A program made the translations under genes and the position numbers. The notes beneath the pieces are model-generated. The model saw only the letters and a program-made list of their open reading frames with translations. It was not told the origin of the DNA and ran no database searches. A stretch of 64,000 nt of DNA, from the NCBI RefSeq assembly GCF_015234215.1, contig NZ_JADEKP010000004.1, positions 124,001-188,000 of the forward strand, read 5' to 3'. The DNA is from Clostridium chrysemydis. Its GTDB lineage: Bacteria > Bacillota > Clostridia > Clostridiales > Clostridiaceae. Each line of letters begins with the position of its first letter. Position 1 is the first letter of the stretch. Below, piece by piece: positions 18,571-27,817 of the stretch.

Positions 18571-18585
18571 AGGGAACGTTTACAA
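18571..18585. promoter_or_regulatory. Catabolite-responsive element (cre) before the permease operon
   Basis: On the minus strand the site reads TTGTAAACGTTCCCT, which satisfies every position of WTGNAANCGNWNNCW. It lies 20 bases before the first permease start and downstream of a TATGAT box at 18549-18554, a position suited to CcpA road-block or promoter repression. Confidence 0.7.
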
Positions 18586-18605
18586 GTGAAAGAGGGGGAG
18601 AATCT

Positions 18606-19565
18606 ATGGAAAATGTAAAGAATTTAAATATTAAGAAAAAGCCTTCAAGGCTTCAAAGATTAAAAGCGAATAAAGAATTATTATTTTTAACATTACCAGG
18701 AACAATATGGTTTGTATTATTTGCATATTTACCTATGTTTGGGGTTTTAATAGCATTTAAAGAGTGGAGAATCCACGGAGGGTTCTTTGAAAGTTTATTT
18801 AAAAGTGAGTGGGTTGGATTTAAGAACTTTGAGTTCTTATTTCAAAGTAGTGACGCTTGGTTAATTACAAGAAATACTATCCTTTATAATATAGTATTTA
18901 TTATTTTAGGAATAGTATTACCAGTAACTTTAGCACTTTTCTTAAAGGAATTATTAAATAAGAAGTTATCAAAATTCTATCAAAGTTCAATGTTTTTACC
19001 ATACTTCTTATCTTGGGTTATAGTAAGTTATTGCTTATTTGCTTTCTTAAGCCCAGACAAAGGTTATATGAATACAATCTTAGAGGCTTTAGGAAAAGAA
19101 AATGTATCTTGGTACACTGAGCCTAAGTTTTGGCCATTTATAATAATCTTTATGAGTCAATGGAAGGGTGTAGGATATGGAACAGTAGTTTACCTTGCAT
19201 CTATCTGCGGTATAGATAAATCTTACTACGAGGCAGCTATGATAGACGGTGCTACTAAATGGCAACAAGTTAAATACATCACATTACCATTACTTAAACC
19301 AGTAATGATAATAATGTTTATAACAGCTGTCGGAGGAATGTTTAGATCAGACTTTGGATTATTCTATCAATTACCTAAAAACTCAGGAGCTTTATATCCA
19401 GTTACAAATGTTATAGATACTTACGTTTATAGAGGGCTTACAAACCTTGGTAACATAGGAATGAGTTCAGCTGCAGCGTTATATCAATCCTTTGTAGGAT
19501 TAATACTAATATTAGTTACTAATGGAATCGTTAGAAAAGTTGACAACGAAAATGCATTCTTCTAG
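18606..19565 (+). CDS. Carbohydrate ABC transporter permease, LplB-type
   Basis: This 319-residue permease has six membrane segments and the binding-protein-dependent (CUT1) EAA loop EAAMIDGATKWQQVKYITLP (about 215-234), which docks with the ATPase. The long N-terminal cytoplasmic region, the FKEWRIHGG loop and the GMFRSDFGLFYQLPK periplasmic segment are typical of the LplB/YteP branch. That branch works with YesMN-type regulators and imports complex oligosaccharides. It is followed by its partner permease (20-base gap). With the binding protein at 25.7 kb and the ATPase at 27.8 kb it completes one importer. Substrate inferred from the neighbouring mannosidases and hexosaminidase. Confidence 0.93.
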   Translation: MENVKNLNIKKKPSRLQRLKANKELLFLTLPGTIWFVLFAYLPMFGVLIAFKEWRIHGGFFESLFKSEWVGFKNFEFLFQSSDAWLITRNTILYNIVFIILGIVLPVTLALFLKELLNKKLSKFYQSSMFLPYFLSWVIVSYCLFAFLSPDKGYMNTILEALGKENVSWYTEPKFWPFIIIFMSQWKGVGYGTVVYLASICGIDKSYYEAAMIDGATKWQQVKYITLPLLKPVMIIMFITAVGGMFRSDFGLFYQLPKNSGALYPVTNVIDTYVYRGLTNLGNIGMSSAAALYQSFVGLILILVTNGIVRKVDNENAFF

Positions 19566-19585
19566 GGAACGGGGGTTTAAAAATT

Positions 19586-20545
19586 ATGGATAAACTAAAA
19601 AAAATATTTAAAAGTAAAAATAAAAACCAAAGTGATGGAGATGGAGTAAATAAATTTAACTCTATATCAAAGAAAACAAACTTTGGATTAAATATATTAT
19701 TTGCAGCACTTGCAGCACTTTGTATATTACCTTTTATATTTGTTCTTATCATATCTCTTACAAGTGAGCAGTCGCTTAGACTTAACGGATATAGATTTTG
19801 GCCAGACGAGTGGAGCTTAGAAGCGTATAGATATATCTTCACATCAGGAGATCAAATTTTAAGGTCTTACGGAATAACAATTACAGTTACTATTCTTGGA
19901 ACATTAATAGGATTAGCTATTATGACAACTTATGCTTACGCATTATCTAGAAAAACATTTGCATATAGAAAGTTTTTTACAAAACTAATCTTTATACCGA
20001 TGTTATTTTCAGGGGGAATGGTAGCGTCTTATATGGTCATTACTAGATTCTTAGATTTAAAAAATACTATTTGGGCTCTTATACTTCCGATTTGTGTAAG
20101 CTCATTTAACATCATAATATTAAGAACATTCTTTAAAACAACAGTACCAGACTCTATAGTAGAGTCAGCTAAGATAGATGGAGCATCAGAACTTAAGTTA
20201 TTTTTAAAGATAATACTTCCGATATCACTTCCAGCTATAGCGACTATAGCACTATTCTTAACTTTAGGATATTGGAACGATTGGTTTAACGCAATGCTTT
20301 ATATAGATAAAGATAGTTTAATACCACTTCAATATTTACTAATTAGGATAGAGACATCCATGGAGTTCTTAGTAAATAACGCATCTTCATTAGGATCAAG
20401 TGCAGCGGAGGCTGCATCAAAACTTCCAACTGAAACAGCAAAGATGGCGATAGTTGTAATCACTACACTTCCTATAATTTTTGCATATCCATTCTTCCAA
20501 AAATACTTTGTAAGTGGATTAACAGTTGGAGCTGTAAAAGAATAA
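19586..20545 (+). CDS. Carbohydrate ABC transporter permease, LplC/YtcP-type
   Basis: This 319-residue second permease of the same importer has six predicted helices and the EAA loop ESAKIDGASELKLFLKIILP (about 190-209), followed by the LplC-type SSAAEAASKLPTETAKMAI stretch before the last helix. It should form a heterodimer with the LplB-type subunit in the cytoplasmic membrane. Ribosome site AACGGGGG is modest. The GH38 mannosidase gene follows after 54 bases with no terminator, which ties import and intracellular hydrolysis in one transcript. Confidence 0.93.
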   Translation: MDKLKKIFKSKNKNQSDGDGVNKFNSISKKTNFGLNILFAALAALCILPFIFVLIISLTSEQSLRLNGYRFWPDEWSLEAYRYIFTSGDQILRSYGITITVTILGTLIGLAIMTTYAYALSRKTFAYRKFFTKLIFIPMLFSGGMVASYMVITRFLDLKNTIWALILPICVSSFNIIILRTFFKTTVPDSIVESAKIDGASELKLFLKIILPISLPAIATIALFLTLGYWNDWFNAMLYIDKDSLIPLQYLLIRIETSMEFLVNNASSLGSSAAEAASKLPTETAKMAIVVITTLPIIFAYPFFQKYFVSGLTVGAVKE

Positions 20546-20599
20546 TAAATATTTAAAATAATATAGCTAATTGATTTATGAAAGGTAAGGGATAAAATT

Positions 20600-23500
20600 A
20601 TGTATTATTTATTAGAAAGAATTGATAAAACTTGTGGGGAAATTGCAAAGCATGTTTATAGAGATGAGATATGCTTAGAGAATTATAAATATATAGATGG
20701 AAATTATCACAATATAGATTTAATTAAAGAAGTAGATGAAAGTGAATTTAGAGAATTTAAAACAGGAGATCTTTGGGGAGGAAAAGACTGCCACGGGTGG
20801 TTCAAATGCTCAGTTGAAGTTCCAGAAAGCTTTGAAGGAAAGACTATAGCTTTAAACTTCCACACTTTTGATGAAGGGTGGGATGCTACAAATCCTCAAT
20901 TTATTCTTTATGTAAATGGCGAGCAAATCCAAGGAGTAGATATAAATCACAGAGAAATAATCTTAACTCATAACGCAAAAGCTAACGAGAAATACGAAAT
21001 AGACTTACACGCTTACGCTGGAATGCTTGCAGACAAAAAGGCAACACTTCACGGAAAACTTGTAGTTATAGATATGCCAGCTAGAGAATTATATTGGAAT
21101 TTAAAAGTTCCAGTTGACGTTTGCAAAGAGTTAGAAAAAGAAGATAAAAATAGAATAGATATGATAACTGTTTTAAACGATGCTATAAACTTAATTGATT
21201 TAAGAAGACCTAAATCAGAAGAGTATGATGAAAGCGTAAGAATCGCAAACGAATTTTTAAACGATAAGTTTTATGGAGAACTTTGTGGTCACGAAGATGT
21301 AGTTGCAACTTGTGTAGGTCACACTCATATAGACGTAGCTTGGCTTTGGACAGTAGCTCAAACTAGAGAAAAGGTTGCTAGAAGTTTCTCAACTGTCTTA
21401 AAGCTTATGGAAGAATACCCAGAATATATCTTTATGTCAAGCCAACCTCAATTATATAAATTCCTAAAAGAAGACCACCCAGGGATTTATGAGAAGGTTA
21501 AAGAAAAGGTTAAAGAAGGAGTTTGGGAACCAGAAGGTGCTATGTGGCTTGAAGCTGACTGTAACGTAACTTCAGGTGAGTCATTAGTAAGACAAATATT
21601 ACACGGGAAAAGATTCTTTAAAGAAGAGTTTAATGTAGATAATAAGATTTTATGGTTACCAGATGTATTTGGATATTCAGCTGCACTTCCTCAAATCTTA
21701 AAAAAATCAGATGTAGATTATTTTATGACAACTAAGATAGCTTGGAACCAATTTAATAAAATTCCAAACGACACATTTATGTGGAGAGGGATTGATGGTT
21801 CAGAAGTATTAACTCACTTTATAACAACTACAGGACCAGGACAAGAAAAAGAGTCACACTTTACAACTTATAACGGACATATCCAACCGGACGCAATAAT
21901 GGGTGCTTGGAGAAGATATCAAAACAAAAATATAAATAACGATGTATTAGTTTCTTTTGGATGGGGAGACGGTGGCGGCGGAGCTACTTTAGAAATGCTT
22001 GAAAACGGAAGAAGACTTGCAAAAGGAATTCCAGGTGCGCCAAGAGTAAAGATGGGTACATCTTTAGATTACTTCAAAAGATTAGAAGAAAAAGTTTCAG
22101 GAAATAAGAAGTTACCAAAGTGGGTAGGAGAGTTATACCTTGAGTACCACAGAGGAACTTACACTTCAATGGCTAGAAATAAGAGAGACAATAGAATCTG
22201 TGAAAATGTATTTACAGCAGCAGAAAAATTAAACTCTATGTCAATGTTACTTGGAGGAGCGTACCCTTATAAATGCATAAAAGATTCTTGGGAAACTATA
22301 TTATTAAATCAATTCCACGATATAATCCCAGGTTCATCTATAAAAGAAGTTTATGATGTAACTGAAGTTGAATATAAAAAATTAATAGAAGACGGAAAAG
22401 AGTTAGTAGGGGAAGGTTTAGGAAATATCGCAAGAAATATAGACTTAAAAGACAGAAGCGTTGTAGTATCAAATACTTTAGGTTTTGAAAGAGATGATAT
22501 AGCAACATTTGATATTCCAGAAGATATAGAAAACCCTGCAGTTTTAGATGAAGATTTAGAAGAATTAATTTGTCAAAAGATAGAAGGAAATAAAGCTATA
22601 TTCTTTGCAAAAGGAATACCAGCAAACGGACACAAATCATTTAAGATAATAGAAAAGACTAAGAACGCGACAGAAGATGTAGAACTTTCAAAAGACTTTG
22701 CAGAAAATAAATTCTTCAAAATAAAGTTTGATGAAAAAGGACAAATAAAATCATTTATAAATAAAAAAGCTAACAGAGAAATCTTAAAGCCTTCTGAAGT
22801 TTTAAACGAGATCCAAGCTTTTGAAGATAAGCCAATGTGCTTTGATAACTGGGATATAGATATCTACTTTAAAGAAAAGATGTGGAAGATAGATGACGTT
22901 CAAAGTATAGAAGTTATAGAAAAAGGTCCTGTTAGAAGCACTTTAAAGATAGAGAGAAAGTTCTTAGAATCTACAATAATCCAAAAAGTATATATCTATA
23001 ACGATTTAGAAAGAGTAGATTTTGATACTTACGTAGATTGGAAAGAAAAAGACATAGTAGTTAAGGCTGCATTCCCAGTTGATATAAACACTAAAGAAGC
23101 TACTTTTGAAATTCAATATGGAAACGTAACTAGACCTACTCACAACAACACTTCATGGGATGTTGCAAGCTTTGAAGTTTGTGGACACAAATGGGTAGAT
23201 TTATCAGAAGGAGATTTTGGAGTTTCACTTTTAAATAACTCAAAATACGGTCACGATATAAAAGATGGAAATATGAGATTAACATTATTAAAATCATCTT
23301 GCGATCCAAACCCAGATGCTGATAAAGAAGAGCACTTCTTCACTTACTCACTTTATGCACACGAAGGAACATTTAAAGAAGCTAAAACAACTAACAAAGC
23401 ATACGAGTTAAACACACCTTTATTTGCAAAAGTTGAAGAAGCGCATGAAGGAAAATTAGAAAGCAAATTAAGCTTAGCTAAAGTTGATAAAGACAACGTT

Positions 23501-23731
23501 ATGATAGAAGTAATCAAAAAAGCTGAGGATTCAGACCACTTAATTATCAGAATGTATGAATTCAATAACAAGAGAACAAACGTAAACCTAGAGTTCTTTA
23601 AAGATATAGAAGAAATTTTTGAATGTAACTTACTTGAAAGAGATTTAGAAGAGATTACTCCTTCTAAAAACAAGATTACATTTACTATAAAACCTTACGA
23701 AATCAAAACATTCAAATTTAAATTAAAATAA
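20600..23731 (+). CDS. Glycoside hydrolase family 38 alpha-mannosidase
   Basis: This 1043-residue cytoplasmic enzyme is a zinc-dependent retaining alpha-mannosidase. After an N-terminal beta-rich region comes the catalytic domain (about 230-520): the metal motif GHTHIDVAWLW provides H243 and D245, and WLPDVFGYS gives the nucleophile D355. NQFHDIIPGSS gives a further zinc ligand, H573, at the start of the three-helix region. The C-terminal half is the large beta-sandwich assembly of the family. Absence of a signal peptide means it acts on imported mannosides. Streptococcal GH38 homologues release alpha-1,3-mannose from N-glycan cores, which complements the GH125 alpha-1,6 enzyme here. Confidence 0.95.
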   Translation: MYYLLERIDKTCGEIAKHVYRDEICLENYKYIDGNYHNIDLIKEVDESEFREFKTGDLWGGKDCHGWFKCSVEVPESFEGKTIALNFHTFDEGWDATNPQFILYVNGEQIQGVDINHREIILTHNAKANEKYEIDLHAYAGMLADKKATLHGKLVVIDMPARELYWNLKVPVDVCKELEKEDKNRIDMITVLNDAINLIDLRRPKSEEYDESVRIANEFLNDKFYGELCGHEDVVATCVGHTHIDVAWLWTVAQTREKVARSFSTVLKLMEEYPEYIFMSSQPQLYKFLKEDHPGIYEKVKEKVKEGVWEPEGAMWLEADCNVTSGESLVRQILHGKRFFKEEFNVDNKILWLPDVFGYSAALPQILKKSDVDYFMTTKIAWNQFNKIPNDTFMWRGIDGSEVLTHFITTTGPGQEKESHFTTYNGHIQPDAIMGAWRRYQNKNINNDVLVSFGWGDGGGGATLEMLENGRRLAKGIPGAPRVKMGTSLDYFKRLEEKVSGNKKLPKWVGELYLEYHRGTYTSMARNKRDNRICENVFTAAEKLNSMSMLLGGAYPYKCIKDSWETILLNQFHDIIPGSSIKEVYDVTEVEYKKLIEDGKELVGEGLGNIARNIDLKDRSVVVSNTLGFERDDIATFDIPEDIENPAVLDEDLEELICQKIEGNKAIFFAKGIPANGHKSFKIIEKTKNATEDVELSKDFAENKFFKIKFDEKGQIKSFINKKANREILKPSEVLNEIQAFEDKPMCFDNWDIDIYFKEKMWKIDDVQSIEVIEKGPVRSTLKIERKFLESTIIQKVYIYNDLERVDFDTYVDWKEKDIVVKAAFPVDINTKEATFEIQYGNVTRPTHNNTSWDVASFEVCGHKWVDLSEGDFGVSLLNNSKYGHDIKDGNMRLTLLKSSCDPNPDADKEEHFFTYSLYAHEGTFKEAKTTNKAYELNTPLFAKVEEAHEGKLESKLSLAKVDKDNVMIEVIKKAEDSDHLIIRMYEFNNKRTNVNLEFFKDIEEIFECNLLERDLEEITPSKNKITFTIKPYEIKTFKFKLK

Positions 23732-23747
23732 TATAGTTAAATTTTCT

Positions 23748-23786
23748 AGAAGTATTTACTACAAACATAGTAAATACTTCTCTTTA
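23748..23786 (+). terminator. Intercistronic hairpin between GH38 and GH20 genes
   Basis: AGAAGTATTTACT and AGTAAATACTTCT form a perfect 13-bp stem around ACAAACAT; the tail CTTTATATA is only weakly T-rich. It may be a partial terminator or an mRNA-stabilising element that lowers downstream expression. Confidence 0.55.
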
Positions 23787-23813
23787 TATATAAAAGAAGG
23801 GAGATAAAAAATT

Positions 23814-25610
23814 ATGTATTTAATACCAAAACCTAAAAGTTATAAAGAGTCTAAAGGGGATTTTAAGATTAGAAGGGGTATGGATATAATTATAAGTTCT
23901 AATTCTAGCTTTGAAGAGTTAGATTCTGCAATTCTTCTTCAAAAAGAAATATTAGAAAGCTTTGGATTTAAGTTAAGCATTAGAAAAAGCTTTAAGGAGT
24001 TGGATAGTTCAATAGTTTTAATAAGGGATGACTCTTTAAAAGATGAAAGCTATAAGTTAATTGTAGAGGAAGAAAAGATAAAGATTATAGGAAAGGGCGG
24101 AAGCGGTGTATTTTATGGAGTTCAAACGCTAATTCAGCTTATAAGAAGAGATGGAACTTTCTTAAAATGCTTAGAGATTTTTGATGAGCCTTATTTTAAA
24201 AATAGAGGGTATTTTCATGACGTTACTAGAGGAAAGGTTCCAAAGCTCCAAACACTTAAAGAACTTATAGATAAAGCAGCCTTTTATAAAATAAATCAAA
24301 TCCAGCTTTATATAGAGCATAGCTTTGCCTTTAATGGGATGAGTGAAGTTTGGTTAAACAAAGATCCTATAACTCCTGAAGAAATTTTACTTTTAGATAG
24401 CTATGCAAGAAAGAGGCATGTAGAATTAGTTCCAGCACTTGCAACATTTGGACACCTTTACGAGGTTTTAAGAACAAAGACATATGAAAAGTTATGTGAA
24501 CTAGAGAATAAAAATACAGACGAATTTTCGTTTTTTGAGAGGATGGCTCATCACACTTTAAACGTAAGTAATGAAGAGAGCATAGAATTAGTTAAAAATA
24601 TGATAGAAGAATTCATTACGCTTTTTACATCAGATAGGTTTAATATCTGCTGTGATGAAACTTTTGATTTAGGAAAAGGAAGAAGCAAGGATCTAGCTAG
24701 TAATATTGAAGAAGGAAGGCTATACGTTGACTTTTTAAATAAAGTTATAGATATAGTTAAAAAGCATAATAAAAAAGTCTTGTTTTGGGGTGATGTTATA
24801 GTAAATCACAAAGAGCTTTTAAGTGAAATACCAGAAGATGTAGTTTGTTTGAATTGGAACTATTCAAAGGATGCTACAGAAGATAGTACAAAGGTTATAG
24901 CAGAGAGTAATAGAGAACTTTATTTATGCCCTGGAGTTTGTGGCTGGAATAAACTTATGAATTTAATAGATAACAGCTTAGAAAATATTTATAAAATGGT
25001 AAGTTACTCTAAAAAATACAAAGGGATAGGAATATTAAATACAGACTGGGGAGATTTTGGTCATATTAACCTTTTTGCAAATTCTATAGTAGGACTTGCC
25101 TATGGGGGAAGCTTAGCTTGGAACCCGAGTGTAGATAGGGAGTTTGATAAATTCTATGAGGAAATATCTTTAATAGAGTTTGGAGACAAAACTGAAACCT
25201 TAGTAAAGCTTTTAGAGACGCTTTCAAAATGTCAAAAGGTAAGTTTTGAAGAAATAGTAAGATTTAAAGAATTCAACAATGAAATAGTAAATACTGATAT
25301 AGATATTTTAAAAGAAGACTTTAAAATTTCTAAGCTAATAAGCGAAGAAATTCAAGATTTAGCATCTGAAGTTTCAAGTAAAAGGGATATGCAAGAATTT
25401 ATTATTTCTTCAAGAGGTGTAGTATTGATAAATGAATTCTTTATAAAAATTAAACAAGATAGTAGTGATAAAAAAGAATTAGCCTTAAAGTTTGAAGAGT
25501 GGTTTTATGATTATATGAAGGTTTGGAGAGATAGAAATAAGGAGAGTGAACTATATAGATTAAGAGAAGTTATAGAGTATTTGTGCAGTTATTTAAGAAG
25601 TGATAATTAG
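23814..25610 (+). CDS. Glycoside hydrolase family 20 beta-N-acetylhexosaminidase (intracellular, GH20C-like)
   Basis: This 598-residue enzyme begins with a GH20b-type alpha/beta domain (about 1-125, ending GVFYGVQTLIQLIR). It continues into the catalytic barrel at YFKNRGYFHDVTRGKVPKL. The substrate-assisted catalytic pair is D281-E282 in FNICCDETFDLG. The start of the barrel, the YIEHSFAF and ALATFGH segments and the C-terminal helical tail resemble the cytoplasmic GH20C enzymes of streptococci that remove GlcNAc or GalNAc from imported glycans. No signal peptide is visible. It belongs to the same run as the permeases and GH38, separated by a hairpin. Confidence 0.9.
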   Translation: MYLIPKPKSYKESKGDFKIRRGMDIIISSNSSFEELDSAILLQKEILESFGFKLSIRKSFKELDSSIVLIRDDSLKDESYKLIVEEEKIKIIGKGGSGVFYGVQTLIQLIRRDGTFLKCLEIFDEPYFKNRGYFHDVTRGKVPKLQTLKELIDKAAFYKINQIQLYIEHSFAFNGMSEVWLNKDPITPEEILLLDSYARKRHVELVPALATFGHLYEVLRTKTYEKLCELENKNTDEFSFFERMAHHTLNVSNEESIELVKNMIEEFITLFTSDRFNICCDETFDLGKGRSKDLASNIEEGRLYVDFLNKVIDIVKKHNKKVLFWGDVIVNHKELLSEIPEDVVCLNWNYSKDATEDSTKVIAESNRELYLCPGVCGWNKLMNLIDNSLENIYKMVSYSKKYKGIGILNTDWGDFGHINLFANSIVGLAYGGSLAWNPSVDREFDKFYEEISLIEFGDKTETLVKLLETLSKCQKVSFEEIVRFKEFNNEIVNTDIDILKEDFKISKLISEEIQDLASEVSSKRDMQEFIISSRGVVLINEFFIKIKQDSSDKKELALKFEEWFYDYMKVWRDRNKESELYRLREVIEYLCSYLRSDN

Positions 25611-25681
25611 AAAGTGAATTTATTTAAGTAAATGTTTAAAATGTCCACTATAAAAGAAATTTACCATAATCTATAATTAAA

Positions 25682-25696
25682 TTGTAAACGTTATTA
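25682..25696. promoter_or_regulatory. Candidate cre site before the binding-protein gene
   Basis: TTGTAAACGTTATTA matches WTGNAANCGNWNNCW except for T at position 14, and shares the 11-base core TTGTAAACGTT with the cre before the permeases. It lies 28 bases before the start codon. Confidence 0.55.
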
Positions 25697-25724
25697 ATAA
25701 AGATTGGAAAGGGGAATTATAGAT

Positions 25725-27173
25725 ATGAAATTTAAAAAGATTGTTGCTATTGCAGCTTGTGCAATGCTTACAGCTACAACTATTTTAACAGGATGCGGAA
25801 ACTCAAATTCTGCTGCAGGAAAAGGAAAAGACGATGTAACTACTTTAACTTGGTACTCAATAGGGAAAGAGCCAACAGATTTAAAATTAGTAGTAGATGA
25901 AGCTAATAAATACTTAGAAGAAAAGATAAATGTAAATTTAGACATGAAATTTATAGACTTTGGAGATTACAACCAAAAGATGTCAGTAATCATAAACTCA
26001 GGAGAAGATTACGATTTAGCATTCACTTGCTCTTGGGCAGGAGACTATTTAGGAAATGCTAGAAAAGGAGCATTTTTAGAATTAGATTCATACTTAGATA
26101 ATCAAGGAAAAGATATGAAAACTGCAATAGACCAAAGATTCTGGGATGGAGCTAAAGTAGATGGAAAAACATATGCAGTTCCAAACCAAAAAGAACTTGG
26201 AGTTGCACCTATGTGGGTATTTACTAAGGAATATGTTGATAAATACAAAATACCTTATGAAGACCTTCATACTTTAGAAGACTTAGAGCCATGGTTAAAA
26301 TTAATAAAAGAGAAAGAAAAAGGAGTAACACCTTTATATATAACTAAAGGATTCTCATTTACAACATTCTTCGATCAATTAGTAGATCCAGCTGGTATCT
26401 TATTAACAGATAAAAGCTTAAAGATTCAAAATATGTTTGAAACTGAAGAAATGAAAAAGACTTTAGATACTTTAAGAAGATTCTACAAAGAAGGATATAT
26501 AAATGCTGACTCAGCAACAGCTCAAGATGATAAGACAGTTAAAAGATTTGTAACTAAAGGAGATGGACAACCTTATGCAGATACTCTTTGGTCAAAGACT
26601 TTAGGTAAAAAAGTTGTTTCATCAACTATAACTGATACTTGGATAACTAACGGTTCAACTACAGGTTCAATGATAGCAGTTTCAAAGAACTCTAAAAATC
26701 CAGAAAAAGCAGTTGAATTCTTAAATCTTTTAAATACAGATGCAAAATTAAGAAATCTTTTAAACTATGGTATTGAAGGAACTCACTATGAAAAAGTTTC
26801 TGATAACCAAATCAAATTAATAGAGCCAGAAAAGAAAAAATATGATGTTCCATACTTTGCTATGGGTAACTTATTTATAACTGATGTTTTAGAAGAAGAG
26901 CCTAAAGACAAATGGGCAGCTTTTGAAAAATTCAATGATGATGCTAAGGTTTCACCAGCATTAGGATTTAAATTTAACACAGAAAAGGTGACTAACGAAA
27001 TCGCAGCTATAAACAATGTTTTAGAAGAGTTTAAAGCTACACTTTATAGTGGATCAGTAGATATTGATGATTATTTAGGTAAATTAAACGCTAAGTTAAA
27101 AGAGCAAGGACTAGATAAAGTATTACAAGAGATGCAATCTCAACTTGATGAGTGGAAAAAGACTCAAAAATAA
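25725..27173 (+). CDS. Extracellular oligosaccharide-binding lipoprotein of the ABC importer (LplA-like)
   Basis: This 482-residue lipoprotein has a basic N-terminus and hydrophobic segment, then the lipobox ILTGC with lipidated C24. The mature part is a family-1 solute-binding protein: LTWYSIGKEPTDL, DYNQKMSVIINSGEDYDLAF, and a C-terminal segment around GSVDIDDYLGKLNAKLKEQG, typical of the DUF3502-containing LplA group. It should capture glycans at the cell surface and deliver them to the LplB/LplC permeases. ATG 25725 follows AAAGGGG; the upstream in-frame TTG lies within the ribosome site. It has its own promoter region with a cre-like site, which fits high-level expression. Confidence 0.93.
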   Translation: MKFKKIVAIAACAMLTATTILTGCGNSNSAAGKGKDDVTTLTWYSIGKEPTDLKLVVDEANKYLEEKINVNLDMKFIDFGDYNQKMSVIINSGEDYDLAFTCSWAGDYLGNARKGAFLELDSYLDNQGKDMKTAIDQRFWDGAKVDGKTYAVPNQKELGVAPMWVFTKEYVDKYKIPYEDLHTLEDLEPWLKLIKEKEKGVTPLYITKGFSFTTFFDQLVDPAGILLTDKSLKIQNMFETEEMKKTLDTLRRFYKEGYINADSATAQDDKTVKRFVTKGDGQPYADTLWSKTLGKKVVSSTITDTWITNGSTTGSMIAVSKNSKNPEKAVEFLNLLNTDAKLRNLLNYGIEGTHYEKVSDNQIKLIEPEKKKYDVPYFAMGNLFITDVLEEEPKDKWAAFEKFNDDAKVSPALGFKFNTEKVTNEIAAINNVLEEFKATLYSGSVDIDDYLGKLNAKLKEQGLDKVLQEMQSQLDEWKKTQK

Positions 27174-27184
27174 TTTTTAAATTA

Positions 27185-27215
27185 AGGGATGCTTAGCTTA
27201 AAGGTTAAGCATCCC
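27185..27215 (+). terminator. Stem-loop after the binding-protein gene
   Basis: GGGATGCTTA(G)CTT pairs with AAG...TAAGCATCCC; the tail ATTATAAAAA is not a T run, so termination is uncertain. It may protect the highly expressed mRNA from 3' decay. Confidence 0.5.
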
Positions 27216-27315
27216 ATTATAAAAAATATATTACATAATAAAAAATATAAATTTGGAAATAAACTTTTATTTAAAGTTATATATAGATTTAAAACTAAGG
27301 GAGAAGGGGTATAGT

Positions 27316-27801
27316 ATGGATATTTTCTATGAGCAATTTATTACTAAGGATTACGGGGATATACAAAAAAAGTTTCAAAGTGTTAGAAATACTTTAGTTA
27401 TTTTAGCTATGATTTCAGCGGTTTTTGTTGGAACGTTTGGTGTTGTAACTTTCTTAATGGGATACGTAATACTTGGGCTTATAGCAAGAAATCTTTTTTT
27501 AGAGTATGAATACGAGATAACTGAAAATGAATTAGTTATAACAAAGATCATGAATAAGAAAAAAAGAAAAGTTATAACTACATTGAATATAGAAAAACTA
27601 GTAAATGCTTATAGTTTAGAAGAAGCAAATAATAAAAATATAAGGGTAGTAAATGCTTGTATAGAAGATGATAAAAAATTAAAAGAAAAAATTTTAGTTA
27701 TAAATAGAGACTCAAAGCTTGTGGGGTTTAGAGTAGCTATGGATAAAAAACTATTATCTATATGCAGAAAGTTAAATCCAATGTGTTTTAACAGTTTATA
27801 A
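27316..27801 (+). CDS. Small two-helix membrane protein, DUF6106-like
   Basis: This 161-residue protein starts [14 protein letters not shown], has two close hydrophobic helices (about 27-60, [31 protein letters not shown]), then [23 protein letters not shown] and a soluble mixed tail. This layout, in particular the N-terminal FYEQ and the EYEY..TENEL..KI.NKKKR run, recalls the DUF6106 family of clostridial membrane proteins with unknown function. ATG 27316 has AAGGGG upstream; an in-frame TTG at 27253 lacks one. It sits between the binding protein and the ATPase (16-base gap to the ATPase), perhaps co-transcribed with it. I assign no function. Confidence 0.65.
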   Translation: MDIFYEQFITKDYGDIQKKFQSVRNTLVILAMISAVFVGTFGVVTFLMGYVILGLIARNLFLEYEYEITENELVITKIMNKKKRKVITTLNIEKLVNAYSLEEANNKNIRVVNACIEDDKKLKEKILVINRDSKLVGFRVAMDKKLLSICRKLNPMCFNSL

Positions 27802-27817
27802 AAGGGAGGAAGCAAAA

